A stretch of DNA of 64,000 nt from Paracoccus ravus. GTDB taxonomy: Bacteria > Pseudomonadota > Alphaproteobacteria > Rhodobacterales > Rhodobacteraceae. The notes beneath the pieces are model-generated. The model did no database searches. It was not told the origin of the DNA and saw only the letters and a list, made by a program, of their open reading frames with translations. Made by a program: the position numbers and the translations under genes. Where the stretch lies: assembly GCF_004522175.1 (NCBI RefSeq), contig NZ_SDEB01000001.1:283925-347924 (forward strand), in the 5' to 3' direction. How positions within the stretch are numbered: position 1 is the stretch's first letter; each line of letters starts with the position of its first letter. Below are positions 46,566-54,924 of this stretch, one piece after another.

Positions 46566-48059
46566 ATGAGCGTGCTTGCCCAATCCTTTGCGATGGTCTT
46601 TGATCCACAGGTCCTGATGGTGATGGTCCTGTCCGGAGCCTTTGGCCTTTTCGTCGGCGCGATCCCCGGCCTGACGGCGACCATGGCCACCGCGCTGCTG
46701 GTGCCGATCACCTTCTTCATGGAGCCGATCGCCGCCATTGCCGCGATCGTCACCGCCTCGGCCATGGCGATCTTTTCTGGCGACATTCCCGGCGCGCTGC
46801 TGCGCATTCCCGGCACCCCCGCCAGCGCCGCCTATGTCGAGGACGCCTATCGCATGACCCGCGACGGGCGCGGGCAGGAAGGGCTTGGCGCGCTTTTGGT
46901 CTTTTCGGTGATCGGCGGCGTCTTCGGCACGATCATCCTGATCCTCGCCTCGCCGCTCCTGGCCGAGGTGGCGCTGAAATTCTCGAGTTTCGAATATTTC
47001 TGGCTGGTCCTGCTGGGCCTTTCGGCGGCGATCTTCGTCTCGCCGGGATCGGTGCCGCGCGGGCTGGTCGCCCTGCTGATCGGACTGGTCGCGGCCTCAG
47101 TCGGGATGGACAACCCGACGGCCGAGCCGCGCTTCACCTTCGGGAACGTGGATCTTCTGGGCGGGATTTCCTTTATCCCCGCGATGATCGGGCTTTTCGC
47201 GCTGGCCGAGGTGCTGCGCTATCTGGTGCGCGGCCACAAACTGGGCGCACCGCTGCGGCCCTCGACCAAGGGGCTCTTGCGCAGCCAGATCCCGGTCATC
47301 CGCCGCTACCCCAAGCAGATGCTGCGCGGCAACATCACCGGCACGCTGATCGGCGCGCTGCCCGGTGCGGGGGCCGATATCGCGGCATGGATCAGCTATG
47401 CCATGTCCAAGCGCTTCTCGCGCGAGCCCGAGAAATTCGGCACGGGCCATGTCGAAGGGCTGGTCGAGGCCGGAGCCTCGAACAATGCCGCCGTCAGCGG
47501 CGCCTGGATTCCGGCGCTGGTCTTCGGCATCCCGGGCGATTCTATCACCGCCATCGTGATCGGTGTCCTGTACATCAAGGGGATGAATCCCGGGCCCACG
47601 ATCTTCATCAATCAGGCGGAACTGATCAACGCGCTGTTCATCGTCTTTCTGCTCGCGAACCTGTTGATGATCCCGCTCGGCTGGCTCGCGATCCGCGCCT
47701 CGACCACGATCCTTGCCGTGCCGCAAAAGCTGCTGATGCCGATCATCACGCTTTTCTGCCTTGTCGGGGCATTCGCGATCACCAATTCGGTCTTCGGCAT
47801 CATCCTGATGCTCGGCTTCGGCATCCTGGGCTTCCTGATGGAGGAAAACGACATCCCCATCGCACCCGCGATCCTTGGACTTGTGCTGGGTCCGCTGCTC
47901 GAGCAGCATTTCATCACCTCGATGATCAAATCCGACGGCCACCTTCTTGCCTTTTTCGAGCGCCCGATCGCTGCCGGGCTAGGCATTTTCACCATTCTGG
48001 TCTGGTGCGCGCCTCTGGTCCGCCGCATCCTGTTTCGCCGCAAGGAGGCCCTGACATGA
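46566..48059 (+). CDS. Tripartite tricarboxylate transporter large permease (TctA)
   Basis: A 497-residue permease with ~11-12 transmembrane segments. The family signature GLFVGAIPGLTATMATALLVP near the N-terminus, GDIPGALLRIPGTPAS and the central GALPGAGADIAAWISY repeat are all present. It starts 7 bp after tctB (GGCGGAA upstream) and overlaps the dehydrogenase by ATGA. Confidence 0.95.
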   Translation: MSVLAQSFAMVFDPQVLMVMVLSGAFGLFVGAIPGLTATMATALLVPITFFMEPIAAIAAIVTASAMAIFSGDIPGALLRIPGTPASAAYVEDAYRMTRDGRGQEGLGALLVFSVIGGVFGTIILILASPLLAEVALKFSSFEYFWLVLLGLSAAIFVSPGSVPRGLVALLIGLVAASVGMDNPTAEPRFTFGNVDLLGGISFIPAMIGLFALAEVLRYLVRGHKLGAPLRPSTKGLLRSQIPVIRRYPKQMLRGNITGTLIGALPGAGADIAAWISYAMSKRFSREPEKFGTGHVEGLVEAGASNNAAVSGAWIPALVFGIPGDSITAIVIGVLYIKGMNPGPTIFINQAELINALFIVFLLANLLMIPLGWLAIRASTTILAVPQKLLMPIITLFCLVGAFAITNSVFGIILMLGFGILGFLMEENDIPIAPAILGLVLGPLLEQHFITSMIKSDGHLLAFFERPIAAGLGIFTILVWCAPLVRRILFRRKEALT

Positions 48060-48946
48060 CGCTGACCACCGCCGTGATCGGTCTTGGCTCGATGGGTCTG
48101 GGCGCGGCTCTGTCGCTGGCCCGCGCCGGACTTCCTGTGCGCGGCGTGGACCTGAACCCCGCGCCGCTGGCAGAGCTCGCCGCAGCCGGAGGCATCGTGG
48201 CCGCCAACCCGGCCGAAGCCGCCGAGGGGTGCGAGGCCGTCTTTGTCTATGTCGTGAACGCGGCCCAGACCCGCGCGGTGCTTTTCGGCGAGAACGGCGC
48301 GGTTTCCGCCGCCGATCCCGGCACGGTCTTTGTCCTCTGCCCGACCATGCAGCCCGATGATGCCATCGCCATTGCCGATGATCTGGCGCAGGCCGGAATG
48401 CTGGCCATCGATGCCCCGGTTTCGGGCGGCGCGACCAAGGCCCGCGAGGGGGCGATCAGCATCATGGCTTCGGGGCCGTCCGAGGCTTTCGACCGCACCC
48501 AGCCCGCTTTGGACGCCATTGCTGCACGGGTGTTCCGCTTGGGTGACGCGCCGGGCGCGGGCAGCCGGATGAAGCTGATCAATCAGTTGCTTGCCGGGGT
48601 CCATATCGCCGCCATGGCCGAGGCTATGGTGCTGGCGGCGAAATCCGGGCTGGACCTCGCGACGGTGCAGAAAGTCATCACTCAATGCGCCGGAAACAGC
48701 TGGATGTTCGAAAATCGCGGGCCGCAGGTCGTCTCGGGCGATTACACGCCATTTTCCGCCGTGGATATTTTCGTCAAGGATCTGGGGATCGTGACCGATA
48801 CGGCCCAAGGCCTTGGCAGCCCGGTTCCGCTGGCCGAGGCTTCGCTTGAACTCTACCGGTCGGCGGCCGCTGCGGGTCTGGGGCGCGAGGCCGATGCCGC
48901 CATTGCCAAGATCCTTGCACAAAGGGCGGGTGCGAAACTGCCCTAG
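48056..48946 (+). CDS. 3-hydroxyisobutyrate-dehydrogenase-family oxidoreductase (L-threonate dehydrogenase-like)
   Basis: A 296-residue beta-hydroxyacid dehydrogenase. Cofactor motif VIGLGSMGLGAA, substrate motif APVSGGATKAREGAISIM, catalytic lysine in GAGSRMKLINQLLAG, and the FVKDLGIV helix. The SGGxxxA pattern and its coupling to a TTT transporter resemble LtnD of the threonate/erythronate pathways; 2-hydroxy-3-oxopropionate reductase is the alternative. Convergent with the isomerase gene, overlapping by four bases. Confidence 0.85.
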   Translation: MTLTTAVIGLGSMGLGAALSLARAGLPVRGVDLNPAPLAELAAAGGIVAANPAEAAEGCEAVFVYVVNAAQTRAVLFGENGAVSAADPGTVFVLCPTMQPDDAIAIADDLAQAGMLAIDAPVSGGATKAREGAISIMASGPSEAFDRTQPALDAIAARVFRLGDAPGAGSRMKLINQLLAGVHIAAMAEAMVLAAKSGLDLATVQKVITQCAGNSWMFENRGPQVVSGDYTPFSAVDIFVKDLGIVTDTAQGLGSPVPLAEASLELYRSAAAAGLGREADAAIAKILAQRAGAKLP

Positions 48947-49698
48947 ATCTTTTGCAACCTGGGCAGCCAGCCAAGGCTGTCATCGGTTGCTCCGGCGGGC
49001 TTGTATTCCGCGCCGATCGGTCGGTCCCATCCCAGGTCGCGAAGCAACTTGCAAATGTGGCGGTAATCCAGTTCGCCATGATCGGGCGGTCCGCGATCTG
49101 GAACGGCGGCGATCTGGACATGACCGATCAGCGGCATGAGCCGGGTCAATCGGCGGGTCAGATCACCCTCCATGATCTGCAGATGGTAGCAATCGAACAT
49201 CAGCTTCAGGTTCGGCTTGTCCGCTTGCTCAATCAGCGCCAAAGCCTGATCCGACGTCGAAAGGAAATAGCCGGGCGCGTCATATCGGTTCAGTGGCTCG
49301 ATCAGGATGGTCAGTTCGGGCGCGGCGGCGCAGGCATATGCCAGATTGGCAAGGAAGCAGGCCTCGGCCTGTGGCCCCTCTGCGATCCCGGCCATGACAT
49401 GCACTGCCCCACATCCGATGGCGCGTGCATAGGCGATGGCGCGGTCGATCTCGGCACGCGCCTCGGTCTCGCGGGTCGGAATGGCGGAAAGGCCGTTTTC
49501 GCCCGGCTGGCCGCGCAGCGTGTTCAGACCCAGCATGATCAGCCCGGTTTCGGCGAGGGCCGAGGCAACATCCTCGGCCGCATGAGCATAAGGCCAGTGA
49601 CACTCGACGGCATCGAATCCCGCCCCGGCCGCGGCGCGAATAGCCTCGGGCAAGGCAAGCTCGGGCCAGAGAAAGCCCAGATTGGCCGAGAATTTCAT
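48943..49698 (-). CDS. Hydroxypyruvate isomerase-like TIM-barrel protein (OtnI-like)
   Basis: A 251-residue AP-endonuclease-2-type TIM barrel: KFSANLGFLWPELALPEAI, GFDAVECHWPY, MAGIAEG, LIEPLNRYDAPGYFLST and MFDCYHLQIMEGDL, the standard blocks of the Hyi/OtnI family with metal-binding Glu, Asp, His. The family isomerises hydroxypyruvate/tartronate semialdehyde or 2-oxo-tetronates. It is the last gene of the minus-strand operon from 54796; GGGGGA precedes the ATG. Confidence 0.88.
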   Translation of the reverse strand: MKFSANLGFLWPELALPEAIRAAAGAGFDAVECHWPYAHAAEDVASALAETGLIMLGLNTLRGQPGENGLSAIPTRETEARAEIDRAIAYARAIGCGAVHVMAGIAEGPQAEACFLANLAYACAAAPELTILIEPLNRYDAPGYFLSTSDQALALIEQADKPNLKLMFDCYHLQIMEGDLTRRLTRLMPLIGHVQIAAVPDRGPPDHGELDYRHICKLLRDLGWDRPIGAEYKPAGATDDSLGWLPRLQKI

Positions 49699-49748
49699 CC
49701 TATCCCCCGAAAATCGACGGCGGCGGGCATTCCCGCCGCCCGATTGCG

Positions 49749-50591
49749 TCACGCGCGACGCACCTTTTGCGTCTGCTCGCCCAGACCCTCGATGCCCAGA
49801 CGGATGGTCTCGCCACCCTTCAGATAGACCTGCGGGTTCTGGCCCATGCCGACACCCGGAGGCGTGCCGGTGGTGATCACATCGCCCGGCATCAGGGTCA
49901 TCAGCTTCGAGCAGTAAGACACCAGCGTCGCCACGTCGAAGATCATCGTCTTGGTCGAGCCGTCCTGATAGCGCTTGCCATCGACCTCGAGCCACATGGA
50001 GAGGTTGCCAGCATCCGCGATCTCGTCGCGGGTCACGACCCAGGGGCCGATCGGGCCGAACGTGTCGAAGCCCTTGCCCTTGTCCCAGGTCTGGCCGCGC
50101 TCGAGCTGCCATTCGCGCTCGGAGACGTCGTTGACGACGCAATAACCCGCGACATGCTCGAGCGCCTCTTCCTTCGAGACGCTGCGCGCGGTCTTGCCGA
50201 TGACGATGCCCAGCTCGACCTCCCAATCGGTCTTGTTCGAGCCCACGGGGATCAGGACATCGTCGTTGGGGCCGACGATGCAGCTTGTCCATTTGTTGAA
50301 AACGACCGGCTCGGCGGGAACGGGCATGCCGCTTTCGGCAGCGTGATCGGCATAGTTCAGACCGATGGCAATGAACTTGCGCACATGTCCCACGCAGGCG
50401 CCAAGCCGCGGCGATCCCTGGACCACAGGCAGCGAGGCCACGTCCAGCGCGGCCAGTTTCGCCAACCCCTCGGGGGTCAGAGTCTCATCGGCAATGTCGG
50501 CGACATGGGCAGACAGGTCGCGGATGCGACCCTCGGCATCCAGCAATCCGGGCTTTTCCTGACCCTCGGGGCCATAGCGCAGAAGTTTCAT
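49749..50591 (-). CDS. FAH-family hydrolase (2,4-diketo-3-deoxy-fuconate/rhamnonate hydrolase-like)
   Basis: A 280-residue fumarylacetoacetase-fold enzyme: VRKFIAIGLNYADHAAESG, metal-binding glutamates in DWEVELGIVIGK, YCVVNDVSEREWQ, GKGFDTFGPIGPW and TGTPPGVGMGQ. Such proteins are often labelled ureidoglycolate lyase, but several act on 2,4-diketo-3-deoxy sugar acids in L-fucose or L-rhamnose breakdown. The sugar-acid context favours that. GGAGGAGAG lies directly before the ATG; overlaps the EamA gene by ATGA. Confidence 0.88.
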   Translation of the reverse strand: MKLLRYGPEGQEKPGLLDAEGRIRDLSAHVADIADETLTPEGLAKLAALDVASLPVVQGSPRLGACVGHVRKFIAIGLNYADHAAESGMPVPAEPVVFNKWTSCIVGPNDDVLIPVGSNKTDWEVELGIVIGKTARSVSKEEALEHVAGYCVVNDVSEREWQLERGQTWDKGKGFDTFGPIGPWVVTRDEIADAGNLSMWLEVDGKRYQDGSTKTMIFDVATLVSYCSKLMTLMPGDVITTGTPPGVGMGQNPQVYLKGGETIRLGIEGLGEQTQKVRRA

Positions 50592-51526
50592 CTCTCCTCC
50601 TTCGTCTTTCGTGGTTCTGAATTTTCCCGAGAGACCGCGATTGCGGAAGCCCGGATTGCGGCAATTCTCTTTCGTCGTCCCGACAGCCAAAGCAGCGCGC
50701 CGCCGGCGATGATGACCACTGCGCCAAGAAGTGTCGAGGCCCCCGGAACCTGTCCAAAGACCAGATATCCGGCGACCGAGGCGAAAAGCAGTTGCAGATA
50801 GACGACCGGTGCCAGAACCGAAGCGTCCGCGACCCGATGCGCCAGCGTCACGAGGCTGTGCGACATGCCGCCGACCACGCCGATCAGGCACATCAGCGCC
50901 ACGATCGCCCAGCTTTGCGGCTGCTCCCATTGCATGAGCGCAAAGGGCGCCAGACACAGCGTCGCGATGCCACTGGCCCAAACCTGCTGCGCGGCGGTCG
51001 ATTCCGCCGCCAGTTTGCGGCTGAAGATGAAATAGAAAGAGGTGCAGACACAGGCCGTCAGCGAGAACAGGATTGCCGGATGAAAGTCGGCCTGCCACGG
51101 CGCCACGACGATCAGCACACCCAAAAACCCAAGAATAATGGCCAGAAACTGCACCGGGCTGACGCGTTCGCCAAGCATCGGCACGGCCAGCAAGGTGGTC
51201 AGCACCGGACCCGCGAACATGATCGCGGTGACCGTCGTCAGAGGCAGATGGCTCAGCCCGACAAAGTTAAAGGCGGTGCTGCCCAGAAGCGCGAGCGAGC
51301 GCAGTAATTGCAGACGCGGGTTGACCGAGCGCAGGGCAGAAACGCCATGCTTGGGCAGCACGGCGGCGAGCGTGATCACAAGATGCCCGAGATAGCGGAC
51401 AAAGGCGGCCTGCATGATCGCAAGCCCCGAGCCAAGCAGGAATTTGGCCGTCGTGTCCTGCACCGCGAAAAGCATCACCGCCCCGGTCATCAGGGCAAGC
51501 CCGGTCAGTCTGCCGCCCGTTTTCAT
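50588..51526 (-). CDS. EamA/DMT-family transporter
   Basis: A 312-residue membrane protein with ten hydrophobic segments in two EamA repeats (first ~8-140, second ~150-285; VTAIMFAGPVLTTLLAVPMLGERVS and a parallel APVVYLQLLFASVAGYLVFG). DMT proteins export or import small metabolites. Its position inside a catabolic operon, overlapping the hydrolase gene, suggests an overflow exporter or importer of a pathway compound; this is inference. Confidence 0.9.
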   Translation of the reverse strand: MKTGGRLTGLALMTGAVMLFAVQDTTAKFLLGSGLAIMQAAFVRYLGHLVITLAAVLPKHGVSALRSVNPRLQLLRSLALLGSTAFNFVGLSHLPLTTVTAIMFAGPVLTTLLAVPMLGERVSPVQFLAIILGFLGVLIVVAPWQADFHPAILFSLTACVCTSFYFIFSRKLAAESTAAQQVWASGIATLCLAPFALMQWEQPQSWAIVALMCLIGVVGGMSHSLVTLAHRVADASVLAPVVYLQLLFASVAGYLVFGQVPGASTLLGAVVIIAGGALLWLSGRRKRIAAIRASAIAVSRENSEPRKTKEER

Positions 51527-51529
51527 GCG

Positions 51530-52204
51530 TCAGCCCCGTTCGTCATTGCCTGCCTCGCGAAAATGGTCCTCGATATTGGCGATCATCGCGCCCAGATGGG
51601 CCGCGATCTCGGCCTTGATGGCATTCGCATCGCGGCGCGCCAGCGCGGCATGGATGGCCTTGTGCTGTCGCAGGACCCTGTCGCGCGACAGCCTGCGCCG
51701 GGCCGAGAGGTAGCGCGCGCGCCACAGCCGGGCCATATAGGCGCCATGCGTCTCGGCCAAGGCCGCGTTATGCGAGGCCGCGACAATGGCCGAGTGGAAT
51801 TGCATGTCCAGTTCGAACACATCCAGCGTATCGGCCTCGCCATAGATGTTTTCGATGCGATCCTTGAGACTGCCGATCCGGGCGATTTCATCGTCGCTGG
51901 CCTTCTCGCAGGCCAGTTCGCCCGACAGCAGTTCCAGCGCGTGCAGAACGCGGATCTGGTCGATGATCTCGGACAGTGAGGGATCGGCGACAACGGGGCT
52001 GCGCAAAGGGCGAAGCTGCACCAGCCCCTCTTTCGCAAGTATCCGGATCGCCTCGCGCATGGGGGTGCGCGAGACGCCCTGACGCTCGGCATTGTCGCGT
52101 TCTTTGATCGGAGCGCCCGGCGGCAGGTTGCCGCGCAGGATCTCGCGGCGCAGCTCATAGGCGATGGCCTCGGCCAGACTGTCCTCGGTCATCGCCTTGG
52201 CCAT
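51530..52204 (-). CDS. GntR-family regulator (FadR/FCD subfamily)
   Basis: A 224-residue regulator: wHTH at residues ~8-75 (GAPIKERDNAERQGVSRTPMREAIRILAKEGLV), FCD domain ~85-215 with DMQFHSAIV and HKAIHAALAR metal-site residues. Its start shares a base with the stop of the hydroxyacid dehydrogenase (TGATG). Being inside the operon, it is the natural candidate to bind the two TGGTATACCA sites in the operon's divergent promoter. Confidence 0.9.
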   Translation of the reverse strand: MAKAMTEDSLAEAIAYELRREILRGNLPPGAPIKERDNAERQGVSRTPMREAIRILAKEGLVQLRPLRSPVVADPSLSEIIDQIRVLHALELLSGELACEKASDDEIARIGSLKDRIENIYGEADTLDVFELDMQFHSAIVAASHNAALAETHGAYMARLWRARYLSARRRLSRDRVLRQHKAIHAALARRDANAIKAEIAAHLGAMIANIEDHFREAGNDERG

Positions 52205-53145
52205 CAGTTCACCGGCGTCACGAGCGCCTGCCCTTGCAGATGGGCATGGATGTTCTGGCGTTGCAGATCGCCCATCGCGGCGCGCGTTTCGGCCGTGGCC
52301 GAACCGACATGCGGCAGGACCGTCACATTGGGCAAAGCAAGGAAACGCGGGTCGATATCGGGCTCATTGAGGAACACGTCCAGACCAGCCCCGCGCAGCC
52401 TGCCGCTTTCCAAGGCGTCCAGCAGCGCCGGTTCGTCGATCACCGTGCCGCGCGCGATATTGACGATGATCCCGTCGGGGCCAAGCGCCTCGATCACTTC
52501 GGCCGAGACGAAACCCACGGTTTCCGGCCCGCCCACCACGGCAATGACCAGATCGTCCACCGCGCCGGCCAACGCGACCGGATCGGCGTGATAGGTCCAG
52601 CCGTCGGGGGCATCCTTGCGGCTGCGGGACTGGTAATGGATCTCGCATTTGAAGGCCGCGAGGCGGTCCGCGATCTCGCGTCCGATCCGGCCCATGCCCA
52701 GCACGCCCACCTTGCGGCCCGACATCTTGCGCGCCAGCGGATAGGCACCCTCGGTCGGCCAGCGCCCGTCGCGCATCCATTGCTCCGAGGCGGTCAGCTT
52801 GCGCTGCTCCATCACCAAAAGCGCGACGGCAAGATCCGCCACATCATCGTTCAGCACATTCGGCGTATTCGTCACCGTGATACCCCGTGCGCTGGCATCG
52901 GCAATGTTGATCGCGTCATAGCCGACCCCGAAATTCGCGATCAGCTTCAAGCCGGGCAGCAGGTCCATCACCGCGCCGTCCAGCGCATGATGGCCCTTGT
53001 AGGCAAGCGCCGTGACCTGAGCGCGGTCGGACTCGGGCAGATCCGCGATCCGCGCCAGATCCTCAAGCGGAGGCGCGCCGAAATCGGCGTTCAGCGCCTT
53101 GAGGTCGATGTCGGAATATTGGCCGACGGCCAGAACCTTGGTCAT
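52204..53145 (-). CDS. D-isomer-specific 2-hydroxyacid dehydrogenase
   Basis: A 313-residue NAD(P)H-dependent dehydrogenase of the glyoxylate/hydroxypyruvate reductase group. Cofactor motif VLGMGRIGREIA (residues ~147-158), catalytic Arg in VNIARGTVID, Glu in the following segment, and His in VLPHVGSAT. Could reduce hydroxypyruvate or glyoxylate formed by this operon or oxidise a 2-hydroxy acid. Translationally coupled to the GntR gene. Confidence 0.9.
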   Translation of the reverse strand: MTKVLAVGQYSDIDLKALNADFGAPPLEDLARIADLPESDRAQVTALAYKGHHALDGAVMDLLPGLKLIANFGVGYDAINIADASARGITVTNTPNVLNDDVADLAVALLVMEQRKLTASEQWMRDGRWPTEGAYPLARKMSGRKVGVLGMGRIGREIADRLAAFKCEIHYQSRSRKDAPDGWTYHADPVALAGAVDDLVIAVVGGPETVGFVSAEVIEALGPDGIIVNIARGTVIDEPALLDALESGRLRGAGLDVFLNEPDIDPRFLALPNVTVLPHVGSATAETRAAMGDLQRQNIHAHLQGQALVTPVN

Positions 53146-53157
53146 GCGTGTTCTCCC

Positions 53158-53892
53158 TTATCCGCGCCCGATATAGGGCATGTTCGTCGCCATCACGGTC
53201 AGCCACTGGATATTTGCGCCATCCGGCAAATTCGCCATGTGCCAGACCGACTCGGCCACTGTCGAGACATCGATCACCGGCTCGACCCTGACCGACCCGT
53301 CGGCCTGCGGCACGCCCTTGGTCATGGCCTCGGCCATGTTGGTCAGCGCATTGCCGATATCCACCTGCCCGCAGGCGATGTTAAAGGGACGCCCGTCCAG
53401 CGACAGCGTCCGGGTCAGCCCGGTGACCGCATGTTTCGAGACGGTATAGGGTACCGAGCCGGGTCGCGGCACATCGGCCGAGATCGAGCCATTGTTGATG
53501 ATCCGGCCCCCCATCGGGTCCTGATTGCGCATCTGCCGGAATGCAGCGCGGGCGGAAAGGAACATGCCGGTGATGTTGACATCGGTGACGCGCCGCCACT
53601 CGGCGACCGGGATCTCGTCGATCAGGGTCGAGATCAGCACCGCGCCGGCATTGTTGAACAGCACGTCCAGCCGCCCCCATACCTCGACAGCCCGCGCGAA
53701 TGCCGCATCCACCTGCGCCTCGTCGGTCACGTCGCAAGGCAGGATCAGGGCATTGGGATTGCCCTCGGCTGTTTCATGCAGCGCATCCTCGCGCCGCCCG
53801 ATCAGCCCGACATTCCAACCCTCGGCCAAGAAGCGGCGGGCGGTCGCGCGGCCTACGCCGCTGCCGCCACCGGTGATCAGGATGTTTTTCAC
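53158..53892 (-). CDS. SDR-family oxidoreductase
   Basis: A 244-residue classical SDR: GGGSGVGRATAR cofactor loop, NNAGAVL, catalytic serine in NNGSISAD, and YTVSKHAV. The C-terminus (DGANIQWLTVMATNMPYIGRG) is typical of a subgroup often annotated as glucose/ribitol dehydrogenase-like. The arginine after the glycine loop hints at NADP. Substrate unknown; likely a sugar-acid or ketone intermediate of the operon. Confidence 0.87.
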   Translation of the reverse strand: MKNILITGGGSGVGRATARRFLAEGWNVGLIGRREDALHETAEGNPNALILPCDVTDEAQVDAAFARAVEVWGRLDVLFNNAGAVLISTLIDEIPVAEWRRVTDVNITGMFLSARAAFRQMRNQDPMGGRIINNGSISADVPRPGSVPYTVSKHAVTGLTRTLSLDGRPFNIACGQVDIGNALTNMAEAMTKGVPQADGSVRVEPVIDVSTVAESVWHMANLPDGANIQWLTVMATNMPYIGRG

Positions 53893-53911
53893 GTCTGTCT
53901 CCTCCCTCAGA

Positions 53912-54796
53912 TTACGTCAGTGATTGTCGCGCAAGCTCAAGGCAACCGCCCTGCGCAAGCTGGCCGACCTCTTTGCAATAGATCTCTTCCCAAGGTGTCT
54001 GACATTCCCGCAGCGGAGGTGTACAGGCATCGCGGCGCGCCTGCCATTCGGCCTCATCGACCAGCGCATCCATCCGGCCCGCACTCAGATCCAGCCGAAC
54101 GCGGTCGCCCGTCTTCAGATAGGCCAGGCCGCCGCCGACAGCAGATCCCGGCGAGACGTTCAGCGCCTCCGGCGGCTGCATATTCACCACCTCGGCGCTG
54201 CCGGGATAGCCGACGCAGCCGACATTGCGGATGAAAGGGATAGATTGATCGTCGTTCGCCAGCGGCGGATCAATGATCCGTTCGTGGTAATCCTCGGGGC
54301 CTTCAAAGACGATGGCGGGGGCATCCTGGACGCCTTCATTGCCCGGCTCGGACTGGAAGCGCTGCCGGAAATCGGCCGAGATCACGCTGGTCTTCATCGG
54401 GGCGCTGTCGAACAGGTTGCCGCTGAGGACGATGAAGCCCGCATTCTCGCGCTGGGACTTGTCATAGCTGCGGATCACGCTCTGATCCTGACTTTCCCAG
54501 CCGATCAGGTTCTGGCCCATCCTCTGCCCGGTGACGGTCATTGCCTTTTCCTGCAGGAGACCGGCCCTTTTCAGTTCGTCCATGACAGCCGGAGCGCCGC
54601 CCGCATGAGGTGCGATGGCCTGAAGATGCGGCGGGGCATTGGTCGAACCGCCGACGGCCGCATGCACGATGATGGCGTTTTCAGACGCCTCCCATGTCAG
54701 AACATCTCTGGGCGTCAATGCCGTCATGCCGGGGTTGTTGGGATCATCGAACCACTGCTGCGACCGGAAGCGTTTGTTTGCTTTGGTGTTTTGCAT
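53912..54796 (-). pseudogene. Internally deleted D-xylonate dehydratase-type (IlvD/EDD, YjhG/XylD) remnant
   Basis: An uninterrupted 294-codon frame, about half the ~590 residues of the family. It begins like XylD/YjhG enzymes (RFRSQQWFDDPNNPGMTAL) and then jumps to TPRDVLTWEASENAI, losing ~235 residues with all three iron-sulfur cysteines. A second gap of ~40 residues lies at APHAG/GAPAVMDEL, and a third of ~24 residues, with the catalytic serine loop, at MQPPEA/LNVSPGSA. The C-terminal tail is also short. All joins keep the frame. The enzyme cannot be an active dehydratase, yet the gene heads the operon. Either a decayed gene whose frame has lasted, or a reused fragment. Confidence 0.85.
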
Positions 54797-54832
54797 GGCA
54801 CGCCTCCCTCTCCCAGCATTCCCTTGCGAACT

Positions 54833-54842
54833 TGGTATACCA
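54833..54842. promoter_or_regulatory. TGGTATACCA palindrome, copy 1
   Basis: A perfect 10-bp palindrome in the divergent promoter region, 37 bases before the start of the minus-strand operon. An identical copy lies 54 bp away (centre to centre), about five helical turns. Typical GntR operator shape. Confidence 0.65.
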
Positions 54843-54885
54843 GACCAGCTACGGGGAAAAGGGGTCGGCTTGCACCTGCGGTCAA

Positions 54886-54897
54886 ATGGTATACCAT
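54886..54897. promoter_or_regulatory. ATGGTATACCAT palindrome, copy 2
   Basis: A perfect 12-bp palindrome containing the same TGGTATACCA core, 27 bases before the ATG of the aldolase/dehydratase-family gene. With copy 1 it would allow one GntR protein to silence both divergent operons, possibly with looping. Confidence 0.7.
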
Positions 54898-54924
54898 CCG
54901 GCCCGAGTTTTTCAGGAGGCCATC

